NCBI GenBank assembly: GCA_944323265.1
Contig: CALURX010000002.1
Coordinates: 22,450-86,449, forward strand
DNA from: Candidatus Gastranaerophilales bacterium
Lineage (GTDB): Bacteria > Cyanobacteriota > Vampirovibrionia > Gastranaerophilales > Gastranaerophilaceae
Direction: 5' to 3'
Length of the DNA: 64,000 nucleotides
The translations under genes and the position numbers were made by a program. Shown one piece after another: positions 49,696 through 59,580 of the stretch. The notes beneath the pieces are model-generated. The model was given only the letters and a program-made list of their open reading frames with translations. It did not search any database and was not told where the DNA came from. Positions within the stretch are counted from its first letter, which is position 1, and each line of letters starts with the position of its first letter.

Positions 49696-51678
49696 TTAAT
49701 AAATAACTTTCAAAACCTCATAAATATCCATTTTATGAGATTTACCCCTAATCTCTACATCAGAAATTTTTATAACATCAAGAATACTTTTTGTTGCTTC
49801 GTAAGTAGACGAGCTTATTAGCATTTTTGTTTTATAAATCTTATTGTAACTTTCAAGCCTGCTTGCAAGATTTACCGTATCACCGATAACCGTATATTCC
49901 ATACGATTTTCGGAACCGATATTGCCGACAAAAACTTCTCCTGTATTAATCCCGATTCCTATCTCTATTTTTGGCTTACCTTCATCAGCCCATTTTTTCT
50001 GGAGCTCCTTAACTTTTAAAAGCATTTCATAGCCGCACTTAACAGCATTTGAAGCGTGGTTTTTATCCTGAATAGGTTCCCCAAAAATTGCCATAACAGC
50101 ATCACCGATAAACTTGTTAATAATTCCGTTATATCTGGTAATTATAGGCTCCATCTCCGTAAAATATTCGTTCAGGATTTCTGAAACCTGCTGCGCTGAC
50201 ATAGTTTCAGACATTGAAGTAAACCCTCTGATATCAGCAAACAGGACGGTTACAACCGCTTTTTTACCGCCAAGTCCGAGGTTATCAATATTCATAACAA
50301 CACGTTTCATAACATCTTCCGACATATATTTGCCCATTGCGGACTTAACTTTTTCTTTGCTTCTGTTTTCTAGTATAAATTTATGAGTATACGCAATAAT
50401 CATTGTCACTACAAACATAACAATAGGAGTGATTACATTTATAACAACTCCGAAATAGAAACAAAGCGCGCAGATTACAAAGTAGGCTGCGATTATTCCA
50501 AGAGCGGACATAACGGATTTTATAAGTCCGTTGATTCTGATAAATGTATACATCAGAATCATGCCGATAATAGTAATAATAATATTAATAAAGTTCGGAA
50601 TAACAAATAAAAAGTCATTGTGCAGGATATTATCTATAGCAGTTGCCTGAATATCTACTCCCGGATGGTTTACGGAAATCGGCGTATTTTTGTTATCGTT
50701 CAAGCCTGTTCCTGTCGGAACATTAGCGCCTATTACAACAATTTTATCCTTAAATACCGCAGGGTCAATAACAGGTTTTTTACCGGCTAAGATGTTATCA
50801 TAAGAATCCATTACATCAACAGCGGAAATCTTCCGGTGTGAATATCCCTGCCAGAGTTTATAGAATTTTATCGGAACCACGGATTGATATTGAGTGGTTT
50901 TCTGAGTAATTTTGTATCCTAATTCAGGAAATTTGATTAGAGAATCTTTTACAACAAGTTTTGGATTGTTATTTGCAAGCAGAAAGGTCTGCATAGCAAG
51001 TGACGGCAAAAGAGTTCCTTTATAATTAATCAAATACTCATGCGTTCTATATACTTCATCCAGCGCATAAGGCGTTATATTTCCGTCAATAAATCCGGGG
51101 AGCATTGAAACAGCACCCACGTGTTTTACGATATCAAAATACGGCTTTGGAAACATCATAAGGCTTGAGTACAGATAAGCCGGTTTTGAAATTTTATTAA
51201 CCGCCCTCACTCCGTATTTTTGAGTAAAAGCTTTATCATAAGCAATCCCGAGTTCAGCATTCTCCCATGGCTTTAGCGCCGGCATAAAACCTTCAACCAG
51301 ATTATCAAAACGATTTAGAAGCGCAAAAAATTTCTTGTCAGCATCCGGAGAATCCTTATCAAGATTTAAGATATTCGCGTCGTGTACAACAACTTTGGGT
51401 GCTGAATAATCCTTAAAATACCCGAAAATTTTGCAATATAAATCTCGCTTCCATGGCCACCTGTACCTTTGAGCGCTTTTATCGTCAACTACAACAAGAA
51501 CAATATCACCGCTTCCGAAAATCTGTTTTTTGTTATCAAACGGAAGCTTCTCTGTCAGAACATTTTTAACCATAAAGTCATAAGCTCTGGGCTCAACAAT
51601 ATTGTATGTTACAAAGTAGACAAAAGATAAAACAAGCAGGATAATAATAGTAAAGAATGCAAACTTAATCTTATTCAT
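49696..51678 (-). CDS. CHASE2-domain adenylate cyclase
   Basis: 660 aa. A membrane helix at about 5-27, a periplasmic CHASE2 sensor at about 35-335, three membrane helices at about 345-425 and a class III cyclase at about 460-655. Cyclase features: VLFADIRGF and IGDAVMAIFG supply metal Asp, VIGDTVNLASRLE supplies substrate and Arg contacts; the Lys in INKFIGD is typical for ATP use. It turns an outside signal into cAMP. Divergent from eda. Confidence 0.9.
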   Translation of the reverse strand: MNKIKFAFFTIIILLVLSFVYFVTYNIVEPRAYDFMVKNVLTEKLPFDNKKQIFGSGDIVLVVVDDKSAQRYRWPWKRDLYCKIFGYFKDYSAPKVVVHDANILNLDKDSPDADKKFFALLNRFDNLVEGFMPALKPWENAELGIAYDKAFTQKYGVRAVNKISKPAYLYSSLMMFPKPYFDIVKHVGAVSMLPGFIDGNITPYALDEVYRTHEYLINYKGTLLPSLAMQTFLLANNNPKLVVKDSLIKFPELGYKITQKTTQYQSVVPIKFYKLWQGYSHRKISAVDVMDSYDNILAGKKPVIDPAVFKDKIVVIGANVPTGTGLNDNKNTPISVNHPGVDIQATAIDNILHNDFLFVIPNFINIIITIIGMILMYTFIRINGLIKSVMSALGIIAAYFVICALCFYFGVVINVITPIVMFVVTMIIAYTHKFILENRSKEKVKSAMGKYMSEDVMKRVVMNIDNLGLGGKKAVVTVLFADIRGFTSMSETMSAQQVSEILNEYFTEMEPIITRYNGIINKFIGDAVMAIFGEPIQDKNHASNAVKCGYEMLLKVKELQKKWADEGKPKIEIGIGINTGEVFVGNIGSENRMEYTVIGDTVNLASRLESYNKIYKTKMLISSSTYEATKSILDVIKISDVEIRGKSHKMDIYEVLKVIY

Positions 51679-51720
51679 ATTATTATGATATAATAAATCG
51701 GGTGAAAAGGATACATATAT

Positions 51721-52350
51721 ATGAGTGAAAATTATATTGAAATAATAAAACAGGATAAAGTTTATCCGATAATAAGATGTAAGGATGCAGATTTAGCGGT
51801 AGAAACGGCAAAGGCACTTGTAGAAGGCGGAATAAGAGTATTAGAGATTAACGTAGAGAACCCTTCTTTATATAAAGCAATTTCAGAGGTTTCAAACTAT
51901 GCTTACGTATGTGCGGGCGGTATTATCACCTCGCTTCAGGCAGATGCTGCGTTTGAATCCGGAGCGAAATTGATTGCATCTCCAATATTCCAGATGAATA
52001 TGGTTAAGATATCAAAAAATAAACGTGTTCCGTTTATTGCCGGAGCTTCTACAGCAAACGAAGCTTATAACGCCTGGAAATCAAGAATTCCTCTAATAAA
52101 ACTCTTCCCGACAGATGCTATGGGCGGAGTTAAATACATTGAAGATATTTTGAGACAGATGCCGTTTTTGAACCTGATGCCAATGGGCAATATTAAACTC
52201 GGCGAAGTCACTACATACATAAAAGCCGGTGCGGCAGCCGTCGGCGTCGGAAGAGATTTCTATCTCGGGTTTACGCCAAAAGAGATTACCGCAAGGGCTA
52301 AAGAAATTTTGAGAGAAGTTAAGGATTTCACTGAATGGAGCAAAAAATAG
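51721..52350 (+). CDS. eda: 2-dehydro-3-deoxy-phosphogluconate aldolase
   Basis: 209 aa, family length. YPIIRCKDADLAVETAKALVEGGIRVLEIN with the catalytic Glu, CAGGIITSLQADAA, SPIF and the Schiff-base Lys of KLFPTDAMGG. Splits KDPG into pyruvate and glyceraldehyde-3-phosphate. It overlaps the kinase gene, so the two steps of deoxy-gluconate use are co-translated. A divergent promoter region separates it from the cyclase. Confidence 0.9.
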   Translation: MSENYIEIIKQDKVYPIIRCKDADLAVETAKALVEGGIRVLEINVENPSLYKAISEVSNYAYVCAGGIITSLQADAAFESGAKLIASPIFQMNMVKISKNKRVPFIAGASTANEAYNAWKSRIPLIKLFPTDAMGGVKYIEDILRQMPFLNLMPMGNIKLGEVTTYIKAGAAAVGVGRDFYLGFTPKEITARAKEILREVKDFTEWSKK

Positions 52351-53276
52351 ATATCGCAGTTATAGGAGAGTGTCTGATAGAATTAAGTGCAAACGGAACT
52401 CTTGCTGACACCTCTACTTTAAATAAATACTTTGGCGGAGATACGGTAACAACGGCTGTTACTATTGCACGGCTTGGCGGAAACGTTACTTACTTAACCA
52501 AAGTCGGGAATGACGGTTTTAGTGAATTTATTCTATCCAGCTTGAAGAAAGAAAATATTGATACGTCGCTTATAAAGAGTAATGACGAGCAGAACGGAAT
52601 GTATATTCTATCCAGAACTCCTGAGAAGAAAGAACTTCTTTATTACAAGCGCAAAACTGCGGCTACAAAACTTTCAGTTGAAGATATTGATGAAGATTGC
52701 ATCAAAAAGCTGAAACTTATTTACTCAACAGGGGTTGTGCAGTCACTTAGTGCCGGCGCAAGAGAACTTGTAAGAGAATCATTCAGGATTGCAAAGGAAA
52801 ATGATGTACTGACAGCCTATGACCCGAATTACACATCCTGTTTTATGAACTCTGCTGACACAAAGGAGTGTTTTGAAGAGATTGTTGATTATACGGATAT
52901 AATTTTCTTAAGCCTCAAAAATGACGCGGCCCAGCTTTACGATGTCAGCTCAATGGATAAAGTGGTTAAATATTTCTGGGATAAAGGAATAAAAATTGTT
53001 GTTGTAAAATCCCACATTGATAACGGATATTATACCGGCTACAAAGGTGATATAAGCTTTACAGAGTTTTATAATACCGCACGCACAATAGATACAACCG
53101 CTTCAGGCGACGTATTCAACGGCGGATTTTTGTACGCACTGACAAAAGGCTACACTCCTCATGATTCCGCGAAGTTTGCTGCTGTTGTTTCCGGTCTGCA
53201 AACGCAGAATTACGGTGCAATTCAGGCGATTCCTTATCGGGATGCAGTAATGGAAAAAATCGGGGAGACCGTTTGA
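52335..53276 (+). CDS. kdgK: 2-dehydro-3-deoxygluconokinase, PfkB family
   Basis: 313 aa, PfkB fold. GECLIELSANGTL, FGGDTVTTAVTIARLGGNV (PfkB signature 1), and DTTASGDVFNGGFLYAL (signature 2, catalytic Asp). The pairing with eda supports 2-keto-3-deoxygluconate as substrate. Overlaps eda by 16 bases. Confidence 0.88.
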   Translation: MEQKIDIAVIGECLIELSANGTLADTSTLNKYFGGDTVTTAVTIARLGGNVTYLTKVGNDGFSEFILSSLKKENIDTSLIKSNDEQNGMYILSRTPEKKELLYYKRKTAATKLSVEDIDEDCIKKLKLIYSTGVVQSLSAGARELVRESFRIAKENDVLTAYDPNYTSCFMNSADTKECFEEIVDYTDIIFLSLKNDAAQLYDVSSMDKVVKYFWDKGIKIVVVKSHIDNGYYTGYKGDISFTEFYNTARTIDTTASGDVFNGGFLYALTKGYTPHDSAKFAAVVSGLQTQNYGAIQAIPYRDAVMEKIGETV

Positions 53277-54202
53277 TGACCAAGTACGTTGTCTCAGGCT
53301 ACATAGGATTTGATAACTTCGGTGATGAAGCTATTGCAAGAGTGCTGACAGACAAGTTAAAATCAGAAGGCGCAGAAAAGATTACGCTCATCTCATCTAA
53401 CCCCGAAAAAACCGCAAAACTCCATGGGGTTGATGCCTGCCCTATGCTTAAATTCTTTAACTCAATAAAAGAAGCAGATGTTTTAATCTCCGGAGGCGGT
53501 AGCCTTTTGCAGGATGTAACAAGTTTTAAGAGTCTTATTTATTATCTGGGCGTAATCTATACTGCGCTCATCTTAGGCAAAAAAGTCGTGATATATTCTC
53601 AAGGAATCGGACCGATTAATTCCAAGTTAGGCAGATTTTTGACAAAAACAGCGCTCAAAAGATGCAAAGAAATCTCTGTCAGAGACAAAAAATCACAGGA
53701 ACTTTTAAAGAGCTGGAAAATTGATTCCGAACTTGTGCAGGATCCGATATTTAAGCTTGATTTGCCAATTAAAAATAAAAAAGGAACCGTCGGTGTTCAG
53801 CTCAGAAACTTCCCGACACTTACCGGAGATTTTATGAAAGCTCTTGCAGATGAGATTGTAAAAAGATTTTCCGATAAAAAAGTAGAAGTTATATCGCTGC
53901 AAGATTCCCTTGATTTGAGTGTATGCGAAGATTTTGCACGAATGCTCAAAAAAAAGGGCTTGGATAATGTGGAAGTCTTGAGCGGACTTTCCATAAACGA
54001 TGTTTTTGACAGGATTTCTGATCTTGAGTACCTTATCGGAATGCGGTTTCACGCAAATATTGTCGGAATAAAATCCGGTGTGAAAACTCTTGCAATAAAT
54101 TACGATATCAAAGTGAAAAAACTTGCGGACGAATATAATTTACCATTAATAGAATTAAATCAGAGAGATTTTTCAAAAGAGTTTGAAAAATTAAATTGTT
54201 AG
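53273..54202 (+). CDS. csaB: CsaB-type polysaccharide pyruvyl transferase
   Basis: 309 aa. YIGFDNFGDEAIARVL, ISGGGSLLQDVTS, YSQGIGPI, RDKKSQELL and GMRFHANI match the CsaB family. Ketal-pyruvylation of cell-wall polysaccharide, needed for anchoring surface-layer proteins through SLH domains. ATGA overlap with kdgK, so probably part of the same transcript; the two functions are unrelated. Confidence 0.85.
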   Translation: MMTKYVVSGYIGFDNFGDEAIARVLTDKLKSEGAEKITLISSNPEKTAKLHGVDACPMLKFFNSIKEADVLISGGGSLLQDVTSFKSLIYYLGVIYTALILGKKVVIYSQGIGPINSKLGRFLTKTALKRCKEISVRDKKSQELLKSWKIDSELVQDPIFKLDLPIKNKKGTVGVQLRNFPTLTGDFMKALADEIVKRFSDKKVEVISLQDSLDLSVCEDFARMLKKKGLDNVEVLSGLSINDVFDRISDLEYLIGMRFHANIVGIKSGVKTLAINYDIKVKKLADEYNLPLIELNQRDFSKEFEKLNC

Positions 54203-54253
54203 TTTAAAATATAAGTGTAAACATGACACTAGACGAAATAGGGATTAAGATTT

Positions 54254-56047
54254 ATGACAAATAAAAATATACGCAACATAGCGATAATAGCTCACGTAGA
54301 CCACGGTAAAACTACGCTTGTAGACTGTATGCTCAAACAAAGCGGAGTTTTCAGAGAAAACCAGCAGATTCAGGAAAGAGTTCTTGACAGTAATGATTTA
54401 GAAAGAGAACGCGGAATTACGATTCTTTCCAAGAATATTTCAATTACGTATAAGGGCGTCAAGATTAATGTCGTAGACACCCCAGGTCACGCGGATTTTG
54501 GCGGCGAGGTTGAACGAGTTCTCGGTATGGTTGACGGCGCGCTTCTTATTGTTGACGCGGCAGAAGGCCCGATGCCTCAAACAAGATTTGTGCTTTCAAA
54601 AGCATTAGAACTTGGGATTAAGATTATTGTTGTAATAAATAAAATTGATAAACCTGCAGCTGATCCTGACGGAACACTGGATAAGGTTTTTGATTTATTT
54701 ACAGAACTTACTGACAGAGAAGATTTAATCGACTTTTCGTATATCTACGCAAGCAGCTTGCACGGATTTGCTATCAAGCATTTGGATGACGAGAAAAAAG
54801 ATATGGTTCCGCTTCTGGATTGCATTTTGGAAAACATTCAGGAGCCGTCAGGTGATGCTTCAAAGCCTTTCCAATTTAGAGCAACAACTCTTGATTATAA
54901 CGAATACGTAGGAAGAATTGTTATCGGGCGTATTGCAAACGGTATTGTACATTCTCAAGACCAGGTTGCTTGGATTAAGGCGGACGGAAGCGTTAGCAGA
55001 GGTAAGATTACTAAGCTCTTCGGGTTCAAAGACCTTGGAAGGGTTGAAATTGAATCCGCAGAAGCCGGTGATATTGTAGGTATTGCAGGTTTTTCTGAAA
55101 TTCATATCGGAGAAACTTTATGCGACCCTAACCATATAGAAGCTCTTCCGTTAATCAAAGTTGATGAACCGACTTTGCAGATGAATTTTTCAGTAAATGA
55201 CAGCCCGTTTGCAGGTCAGGAAGGAAAGTTTGTAACTTCAAGACAGCTTAGAAAAAGACTATACGACGAGCTTGAAAAGAATGTAAGTTTAAGAGTTGAA
55301 GATACTGACTCAACTGACTGCTTCAAAGTAAGCGGTCGAGGAGAACTTCACCTCGGAATCCTGATTGAGACAATGCGCAGAGAAGGTTACGAATTCCAAG
55401 TTTCCAAGCCGGAAGTTATCTATAAAGAAATTAACGGCGAACAGTACGAACCGTTTGAAGACCTGCTTGTTGATGTTCCGGAAGAATATGCAGGCTCCTG
55501 CATTGACCGCCTCTCAGGCAGAAAAGCGACAATGCTTGAAATGCAAAACGCAAACGGAAGAACAAATATGAAGTTTTCGATTCCTGCAAGAGGCTTAATC
55601 GGTTTTAGAACAGAATTTATCAGAATGACACGCGGTGAAGGTATTATGTACCATACATTTGATGAGTATAAACCTTATGCAGGCGACATTCCGAAACAAA
55701 GAAGCGGCTCAATTCTTGCGCACGAACAGGGTGAGGCTATTCCTTACGCTCTTGCGCAGTTTGAAGACAGGGGAGTTTTCTTTGTTACGCCAAAAACCAA
55801 AGTTTACCGCGGAATGATAATCGGTGAAGGCAACAGGCCGCAGGATATTGTGGTTAATATTTGCAAGACAAAGAAATTAACCAATATGAGAAGTGCAACC
55901 GCAGACGTTATGGTAACTCTGCAGGCTCATAAAGAATTAACGCTTGAAGACTGTCTTGAATACATTGGTGATGATGAGCTGGTAGAAATTACACCGGAAA
56001 ATATCAGAATGAGGAAACAGGATCTGGTTAAATTCAAAAGCATATAG
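54254..56047 (+). CDS. typA: GTPase TypA/BipA
   Basis: 597 aa, standard. G1 AHVDHGKTT, switch RERGITI, G3 DTPGHADFGGEV, G4 NKIDKP, domains II and V with SGRGELHLGILIETMRREGYEF, and the typical C-terminal domain GLIGFRTEFIRMTRGEG. Ribosome-associated GTPase for stress and ribosome assembly. Next gene after 22 bases. Confidence 0.96.
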   Translation: MTNKNIRNIAIIAHVDHGKTTLVDCMLKQSGVFRENQQIQERVLDSNDLERERGITILSKNISITYKGVKINVVDTPGHADFGGEVERVLGMVDGALLIVDAAEGPMPQTRFVLSKALELGIKIIVVINKIDKPAADPDGTLDKVFDLFTELTDREDLIDFSYIYASSLHGFAIKHLDDEKKDMVPLLDCILENIQEPSGDASKPFQFRATTLDYNEYVGRIVIGRIANGIVHSQDQVAWIKADGSVSRGKITKLFGFKDLGRVEIESAEAGDIVGIAGFSEIHIGETLCDPNHIEALPLIKVDEPTLQMNFSVNDSPFAGQEGKFVTSRQLRKRLYDELEKNVSLRVEDTDSTDCFKVSGRGELHLGILIETMRREGYEFQVSKPEVIYKEINGEQYEPFEDLLVDVPEEYAGSCIDRLSGRKATMLEMQNANGRTNMKFSIPARGLIGFRTEFIRMTRGEGIMYHTFDEYKPYAGDIPKQRSGSILAHEQGEAIPYALAQFEDRGVFFVTPKTKVYRGMIIGEGNRPQDIVVNICKTKKLTNMRSATADVMVTLQAHKELTLEDCLEYIGDDELVEITPENIRMRKQDLVKFKSI

Positions 56048-56069
56048 TAACTAAAAGAGAGGGGGAAAA

Positions 56070-57371
56070 ATGTTGGAATACAGCATGCAAATATCTGCAG
56101 GAATACTTATTCTTGCCTACATATTTATAGCACTGGAAAAAATCCCCAAAGTTACAATTGCTCTTCTGGGCGCAGGGTTAACTATTCTGCTCGGGCTTGT
56201 AAGCCAGCACAAAATGGCTGACGGAATCTTAAATCCGCAGTATTTTGTTAATTACATTGATTTTAACGTTATTTTTCTTCTAGTTGCAATGATGATTATT
56301 GTTAATATCACAACAAAAAGCGGGATTTTCAGCTTCCTTGCAAACGAGCTTTTGAAATTAACAAAAGGCCACCCTATTTTAATCCTTATTGCAATGGGAC
56401 TGTTCACTGCAATTATAAGTGCGTTTCTTGATAACGTTACAACCGTAATCCTCGTTATGCCGATAACTTTTGCTATGACAAGAACTCTTGATATTGATCC
56501 GATTCCGTTTCTTTTGACAGAGGTTTTTGCGTCAAACATTGGCGGTACTGCTACACTTATCGGTGATCCGCCGAATATTATTATCGGAAGTGCTGCTGGC
56601 TTCACATTTATGGATTTTGTGAACAACCTTACTCCTGTTGTTGCAGTAATTCTTATTGCTGTAATAGGTTTTCTGGTAATAAGGTTCAACAAAGGGCTTC
56701 ATTCCTCCAAGGATAAAATGCAGGAAATTATAAATATTGATAATTCAAAGACGATTACGGATAAAAAACTTATGATAAGATCTCTTGTGGTTCTATTTCT
56801 CGTAATCACAGGCTTTGTAACCCATGATATAACAGGGCTCGAAACTTCCGTTACGGCGATGCTCGGGGCAAGTGTTCTTCTGTTATTTGAAAAACCGACA
56901 GAAATTCTAAGAGATGTTGAATGGAACACAATATTTTTCTTTATCGGCCTGTTTATAATAATCGGCGGTCTGGAAGCGTCAGGCGGAATTAAACTTATGG
57001 CAGAGTGGATAATCAGAATTACAAACGGTTCTCAAGAAGCTGCCTCAATGCTTATTCTCTGGGCATCCGGTATTATATCCGGTGTTATAGATAATATTCC
57101 GTACACGGCTACAATGTCTCCTATGATTGCGGAAATCCAAAAGACCATGGGGGCTGAATACACAACTCCTTTATGGTGGTGTCTCTCGCTCGGGGCATGT
57201 CTTGGCGGAAATATGACCATAATTGGCGCGGCCGCAAACGTCATTGTCTCTGAAAATGCTGCAAGAGAAGGACATCCGATTTCATTTTTAAGATTTATGA
57301 AATACGGAACCATTGTTGTTCTGATATCATTATTAATAAGCACTGTTTATATCAATTTCAAATATATCTAG
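56070..57371 (+). CDS. ArsB/NhaD-type permease
   Basis: 433 aa, about eleven or twelve membrane helices. Ion-transporter superfamily motifs: AIISAFLDNVTTVILVMPIT, LLTEVFASNIGGTATLIGDPPNI, GIISGVIDNIPYTATM and SLGACLGGNMTIIGAAANV. The twin N-x-T/N-x-P repeats are typical of Na+/H+ antiporter or arsenite-type transporters. Substrate not certain. GAGGGGG before the start. Confidence 0.88.
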   Translation: MLEYSMQISAGILILAYIFIALEKIPKVTIALLGAGLTILLGLVSQHKMADGILNPQYFVNYIDFNVIFLLVAMMIIVNITTKSGIFSFLANELLKLTKGHPILILIAMGLFTAIISAFLDNVTTVILVMPITFAMTRTLDIDPIPFLLTEVFASNIGGTATLIGDPPNIIIGSAAGFTFMDFVNNLTPVVAVILIAVIGFLVIRFNKGLHSSKDKMQEIINIDNSKTITDKKLMIRSLVVLFLVITGFVTHDITGLETSVTAMLGASVLLLFEKPTEILRDVEWNTIFFFIGLFIIIGGLEASGGIKLMAEWIIRITNGSQEAASMLILWASGIISGVIDNIPYTATMSPMIAEIQKTMGAEYTTPLWWCLSLGACLGGNMTIIGAAANVIVSENAAREGHPISFLRFMKYGTIVVLISLLISTVYINFKYI

Positions 57372-57372
57372 A

Positions 57373-57555
57373 CTACTCGTCGTATTCTCCGTAAAGTTCG
57401 GACGCGATATGTGCAAGCGACTGCGAAAACACTGTAACAGTGTTAAACTCGTCCATCGCGATATTTTCGCTTTCGTGCTTGGTATATTTCTGCAGCATCA
57501 AGGTAAGATAAAAGAGTTTTTTGGAAAGCTCTTTTGTTCTCGCAATATTAATCAT
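57373..57555 (-). CDS. Hypothetical protein, 60 aa
   Basis: GGAGG lies before the ATG; stop is one base from the convergent permease stop. Helical, possibly coiled coil with no motif. Unknown function, but ribosome site and compact placement support it. Confidence 0.6.
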   Translation of the reverse strand: MINIARTKELSKKLFYLTLMLQKYTKHESENIAMDEFNTVTVFSQSLAHIASELYGEYDE

Positions 57556-57604
57556 TTTTACCTCCTGTGTTACTAACCAGTTAGAGTATACAATAAATCA
57601 TTTC

Positions 57605-57639
57605 CAATGTAAAGTACAAAATAGATACAATGTAAGGTA
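57605..57639 (+). promoter_or_regulatory. Paired direct repeats upstream of the AbrB-like gene
   Basis: CAATGTAAAGTA (57605-57616) and CAATGTAAGGTA (57628-57639), 23 bases apart, about two helical turns, just before the ATG. The spacing fits an operator for dimeric or tetrameric binding, possibly autoregulation. Confidence 0.45.
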
Positions 57640-57644
57640 AATGT

Positions 57645-57803
57645 ATGAAAAGAAAATTAAGTAAAAGCGGGAACGGTTGGTCATTGTTTATGCCCAAAAC
57701 AATTATAGAACTTCTGGACATAAACCCCGAAGAAGATCAGGTGGAAATAGAGGTCGAAGGTAAAACCCTCAAAGTTAAAAGGGCCCAAAAGGAAACCTTG
57801 TAA
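57645..57803 (+). CDS. AbrB/MazE-like small DNA-binding protein, 52 aa
   Basis: Reads MKRKLSKSGNGWSLFMPK, then TIIELLDINPEED and VEIEVEGKTLKVKR: the swapped-hairpin AbrB fold (S-x-G-x-S, P-K-x-x-x-x-x-L, V-x-x-E). AGGTAAATGT before the start. No toxin gene adjoins. It could be an orphan antitoxin or a small regulator. Confidence 0.72.
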   Translation: MKRKLSKSGNGWSLFMPKTIIELLDINPEEDQVEIEVEGKTLKVKRAQKETL

Positions 57804-57867
57804 ATCCTAAAAAACATGTTAAAATAAGAATAAAGGCAAGGGTGCAGCGAACACCCCTACCACCCGA

Positions 57868-57939
57868 TTATCGGGTTTTGATGGTAAGAACTAATGCTAT
57901 TACAAGTATTAGTTCTTTTGCTGTAATTTGTACAAACAT
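57868..57939 (-). CDS. 23-residue hydrophobic peptide, possible type I toxin
   Basis: GGAGGA stands 4-9 bases before the ATG. Reads MFVQITAKELILVIALVLTIKTR, one membrane helix with basic end, like short holin-like toxins. A CCCGAT-T-ATCGGG palindrome at 57863-57875 overlaps its stop. Whether it is expressed cannot be told; no antisense RNA is demonstrable by eye. Confidence 0.35.
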   Translation of the reverse strand: MFVQITAKELILVIALVLTIKTR

Positions 57940-58012
57940 CTATTCCTCCTTTCTTTTTTGTACAAATCTTCTGCCTTTATTCTTTTTTCAATGTATAAAT
58001 AATAACACAATC

Positions 58013-58048
58013 GGAAAATACATCAATAAATTTATTGATGTATTTTCC
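58013..58048. repeat. 36-bp perfect palindrome
   Basis: Two 18-base arms with no loop (GGAAAATACATCAATAAA and its complement). It sits 45 bases beyond the stop of the minus-strand ATPase gene and could be a bidirectional terminator, though no long U tract follows. Confidence 0.75.
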
Positions 58049-58092
58049 GCAGCAAAAAAACAATAAAAGACCTGCTCTATAACTTTTTCCCT

Positions 58093-59478
58093 CTATGCAA
58101 GATACTTCTGCAAGGTTGTTTTGTCAAAAACCTCTATACTGTCTCTGGAATGAATAAACACAAGACAGGTAACAAGTGATTTGAATGACTGAAAATCATC
58201 AAACGCCAGTTTCTGCCTTAAATCAGTCATATTGTTTGCCATAAATTCAGTAATTACGGTCTTGTCATTGTAATAAAGCTCTGATAAAAACTCAAATGCG
58301 TCTCTTGTTTTGACCCCTTCCAGGTAAATAGTATCAGGAGACTGGAATTCAACATACCTGAGCGCCTTATCCATATTGAACCCGATGTTTTCATTAAGTT
58401 CGCACTGGTTCACACCCTTAAGCTCATATTTTGCAATAGATTCTATTGTCATAATATTTTTATGGCTTTCGGAAGCTTCCATAAGAAGTGAATAAATTAT
58501 GTGAGTTTTTCCGCTCAACGGAGAGCCGCACACAAGTATAATCCCGGGGGCAGAAAGCGATTGGGTTAAAATACTTCTCTGTTTTTCATCGGTAATAATT
58601 TTATCCAGCCTCTGAGGCGGTTTGTAAATTTTAAGAGAAATTCTCTCGCCCATAATCGTCGGGAATGATGAAACCGAGGCGATTAACATTGTATTTTCAA
58701 CTTTAAAACACAATTTGCCGAGCTGTGGAATTTCGCAAACCGTAGAATCCAGATTAGAAAGCGTTTTGAGCTTTGATACAAAAGCAGAGTTAAGAATCGC
58801 AGGAATCGTGCCCTTATCCATTGATTCGCCGTTTTGTTTGAATACAACTTTTAAACCTTCCTCTGTCTGCTCAAAATTCACCTCATGAACATCTTCTATT
58901 ATTGCCTGTTTTAAGATTGCGCGAATAACTCTCTGGATATGTTCTTCGCCTGCTTCTTCTTTATGAAGCTCCTCGGTCCAATCAAAATCTTCAAATTCTT
59001 CGGATAAAGTAATACTGTCAACCGTGTCAGCGACTTTATAGTACTCATCAATCTTTTTCATGATGCTTGATTCTGACGCTATGACAGGCTCAATCGAGCA
59101 TTCTGCGGTTTCTATAATTTTATCTATCGCAAATAGATCCAGCGGGTCTGCCATTGCAACTGTCAAGACATCTTCTATCTTGAAAAGCGGAATAATTCTG
59201 TATCTTCTTGCATCCGCAAAGGAAACGTATTTAAAACATTTTGTATCCGGAGAATAATCCTCAAGGTTAACATAAGGTATATGTAATTTGCTCTCCAAAA
59301 ATTTCAGGAGCGTATCTTCTGCAAGAATTCCGGAATTAATAAGCGCCTGCCCGATGTTAATTCTCTGAACATTTGCAAGCTCTTCTGCCTTCTCCAGTGT
59401 TTCGTAAGCAACAATACCATCTCGGACAAGCTCGTATTTTAGTTTTTCTAATGTTTTATTTGTAACCGTTGTTTCCAT
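58093..59478 (-). CDS. Divergent GspE/PilB-like ATPase
   Basis: 461 aa from ATG 59478 after AAAAAGGAAAC; longer frame unlikely. Residues about 30-150 are the GspE/MshEN N-terminal domain (GQALINSGILAEDTLLKFLESKLHIPYV, PLDLFAIDKI). C-terminal ATPase: Walker A GSPLSGKT, but the usual Walker B/His region reads SPDTIYLEGVKTRD and IESIAKYEL, and the CxxC zinc insertion is absent. It may be a reduced motor or regulator of the type IV pilus system. Confidence 0.75.
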   Translation of the reverse strand: METTVTNKTLEKLKYELVRDGIVAYETLEKAEELANVQRINIGQALINSGILAEDTLLKFLESKLHIPYVNLEDYSPDTKCFKYVSFADARRYRIIPLFKIEDVLTVAMADPLDLFAIDKIIETAECSIEPVIASESSIMKKIDEYYKVADTVDSITLSEEFEDFDWTEELHKEEAGEEHIQRVIRAILKQAIIEDVHEVNFEQTEEGLKVVFKQNGESMDKGTIPAILNSAFVSKLKTLSNLDSTVCEIPQLGKLCFKVENTMLIASVSSFPTIMGERISLKIYKPPQRLDKIITDEKQRSILTQSLSAPGIILVCGSPLSGKTHIIYSLLMEASESHKNIMTIESIAKYELKGVNQCELNENIGFNMDKALRYVEFQSPDTIYLEGVKTRDAFEFLSELYYNDKTVITEFMANNMTDLRQKLAFDDFQSFKSLVTCLVFIHSRDSIEVFDKTTLQKYLA

Positions 59479-59580
59479 TTGTTTCCTTTTTTTGCTTGTG
59501 AAGAGTGAAGTGTGAGGCGTGAAGGGTTCGTTTAGTAGGTTGGGCATACCTGCCTAACAATAACCTTGATTTCCGGTAAG

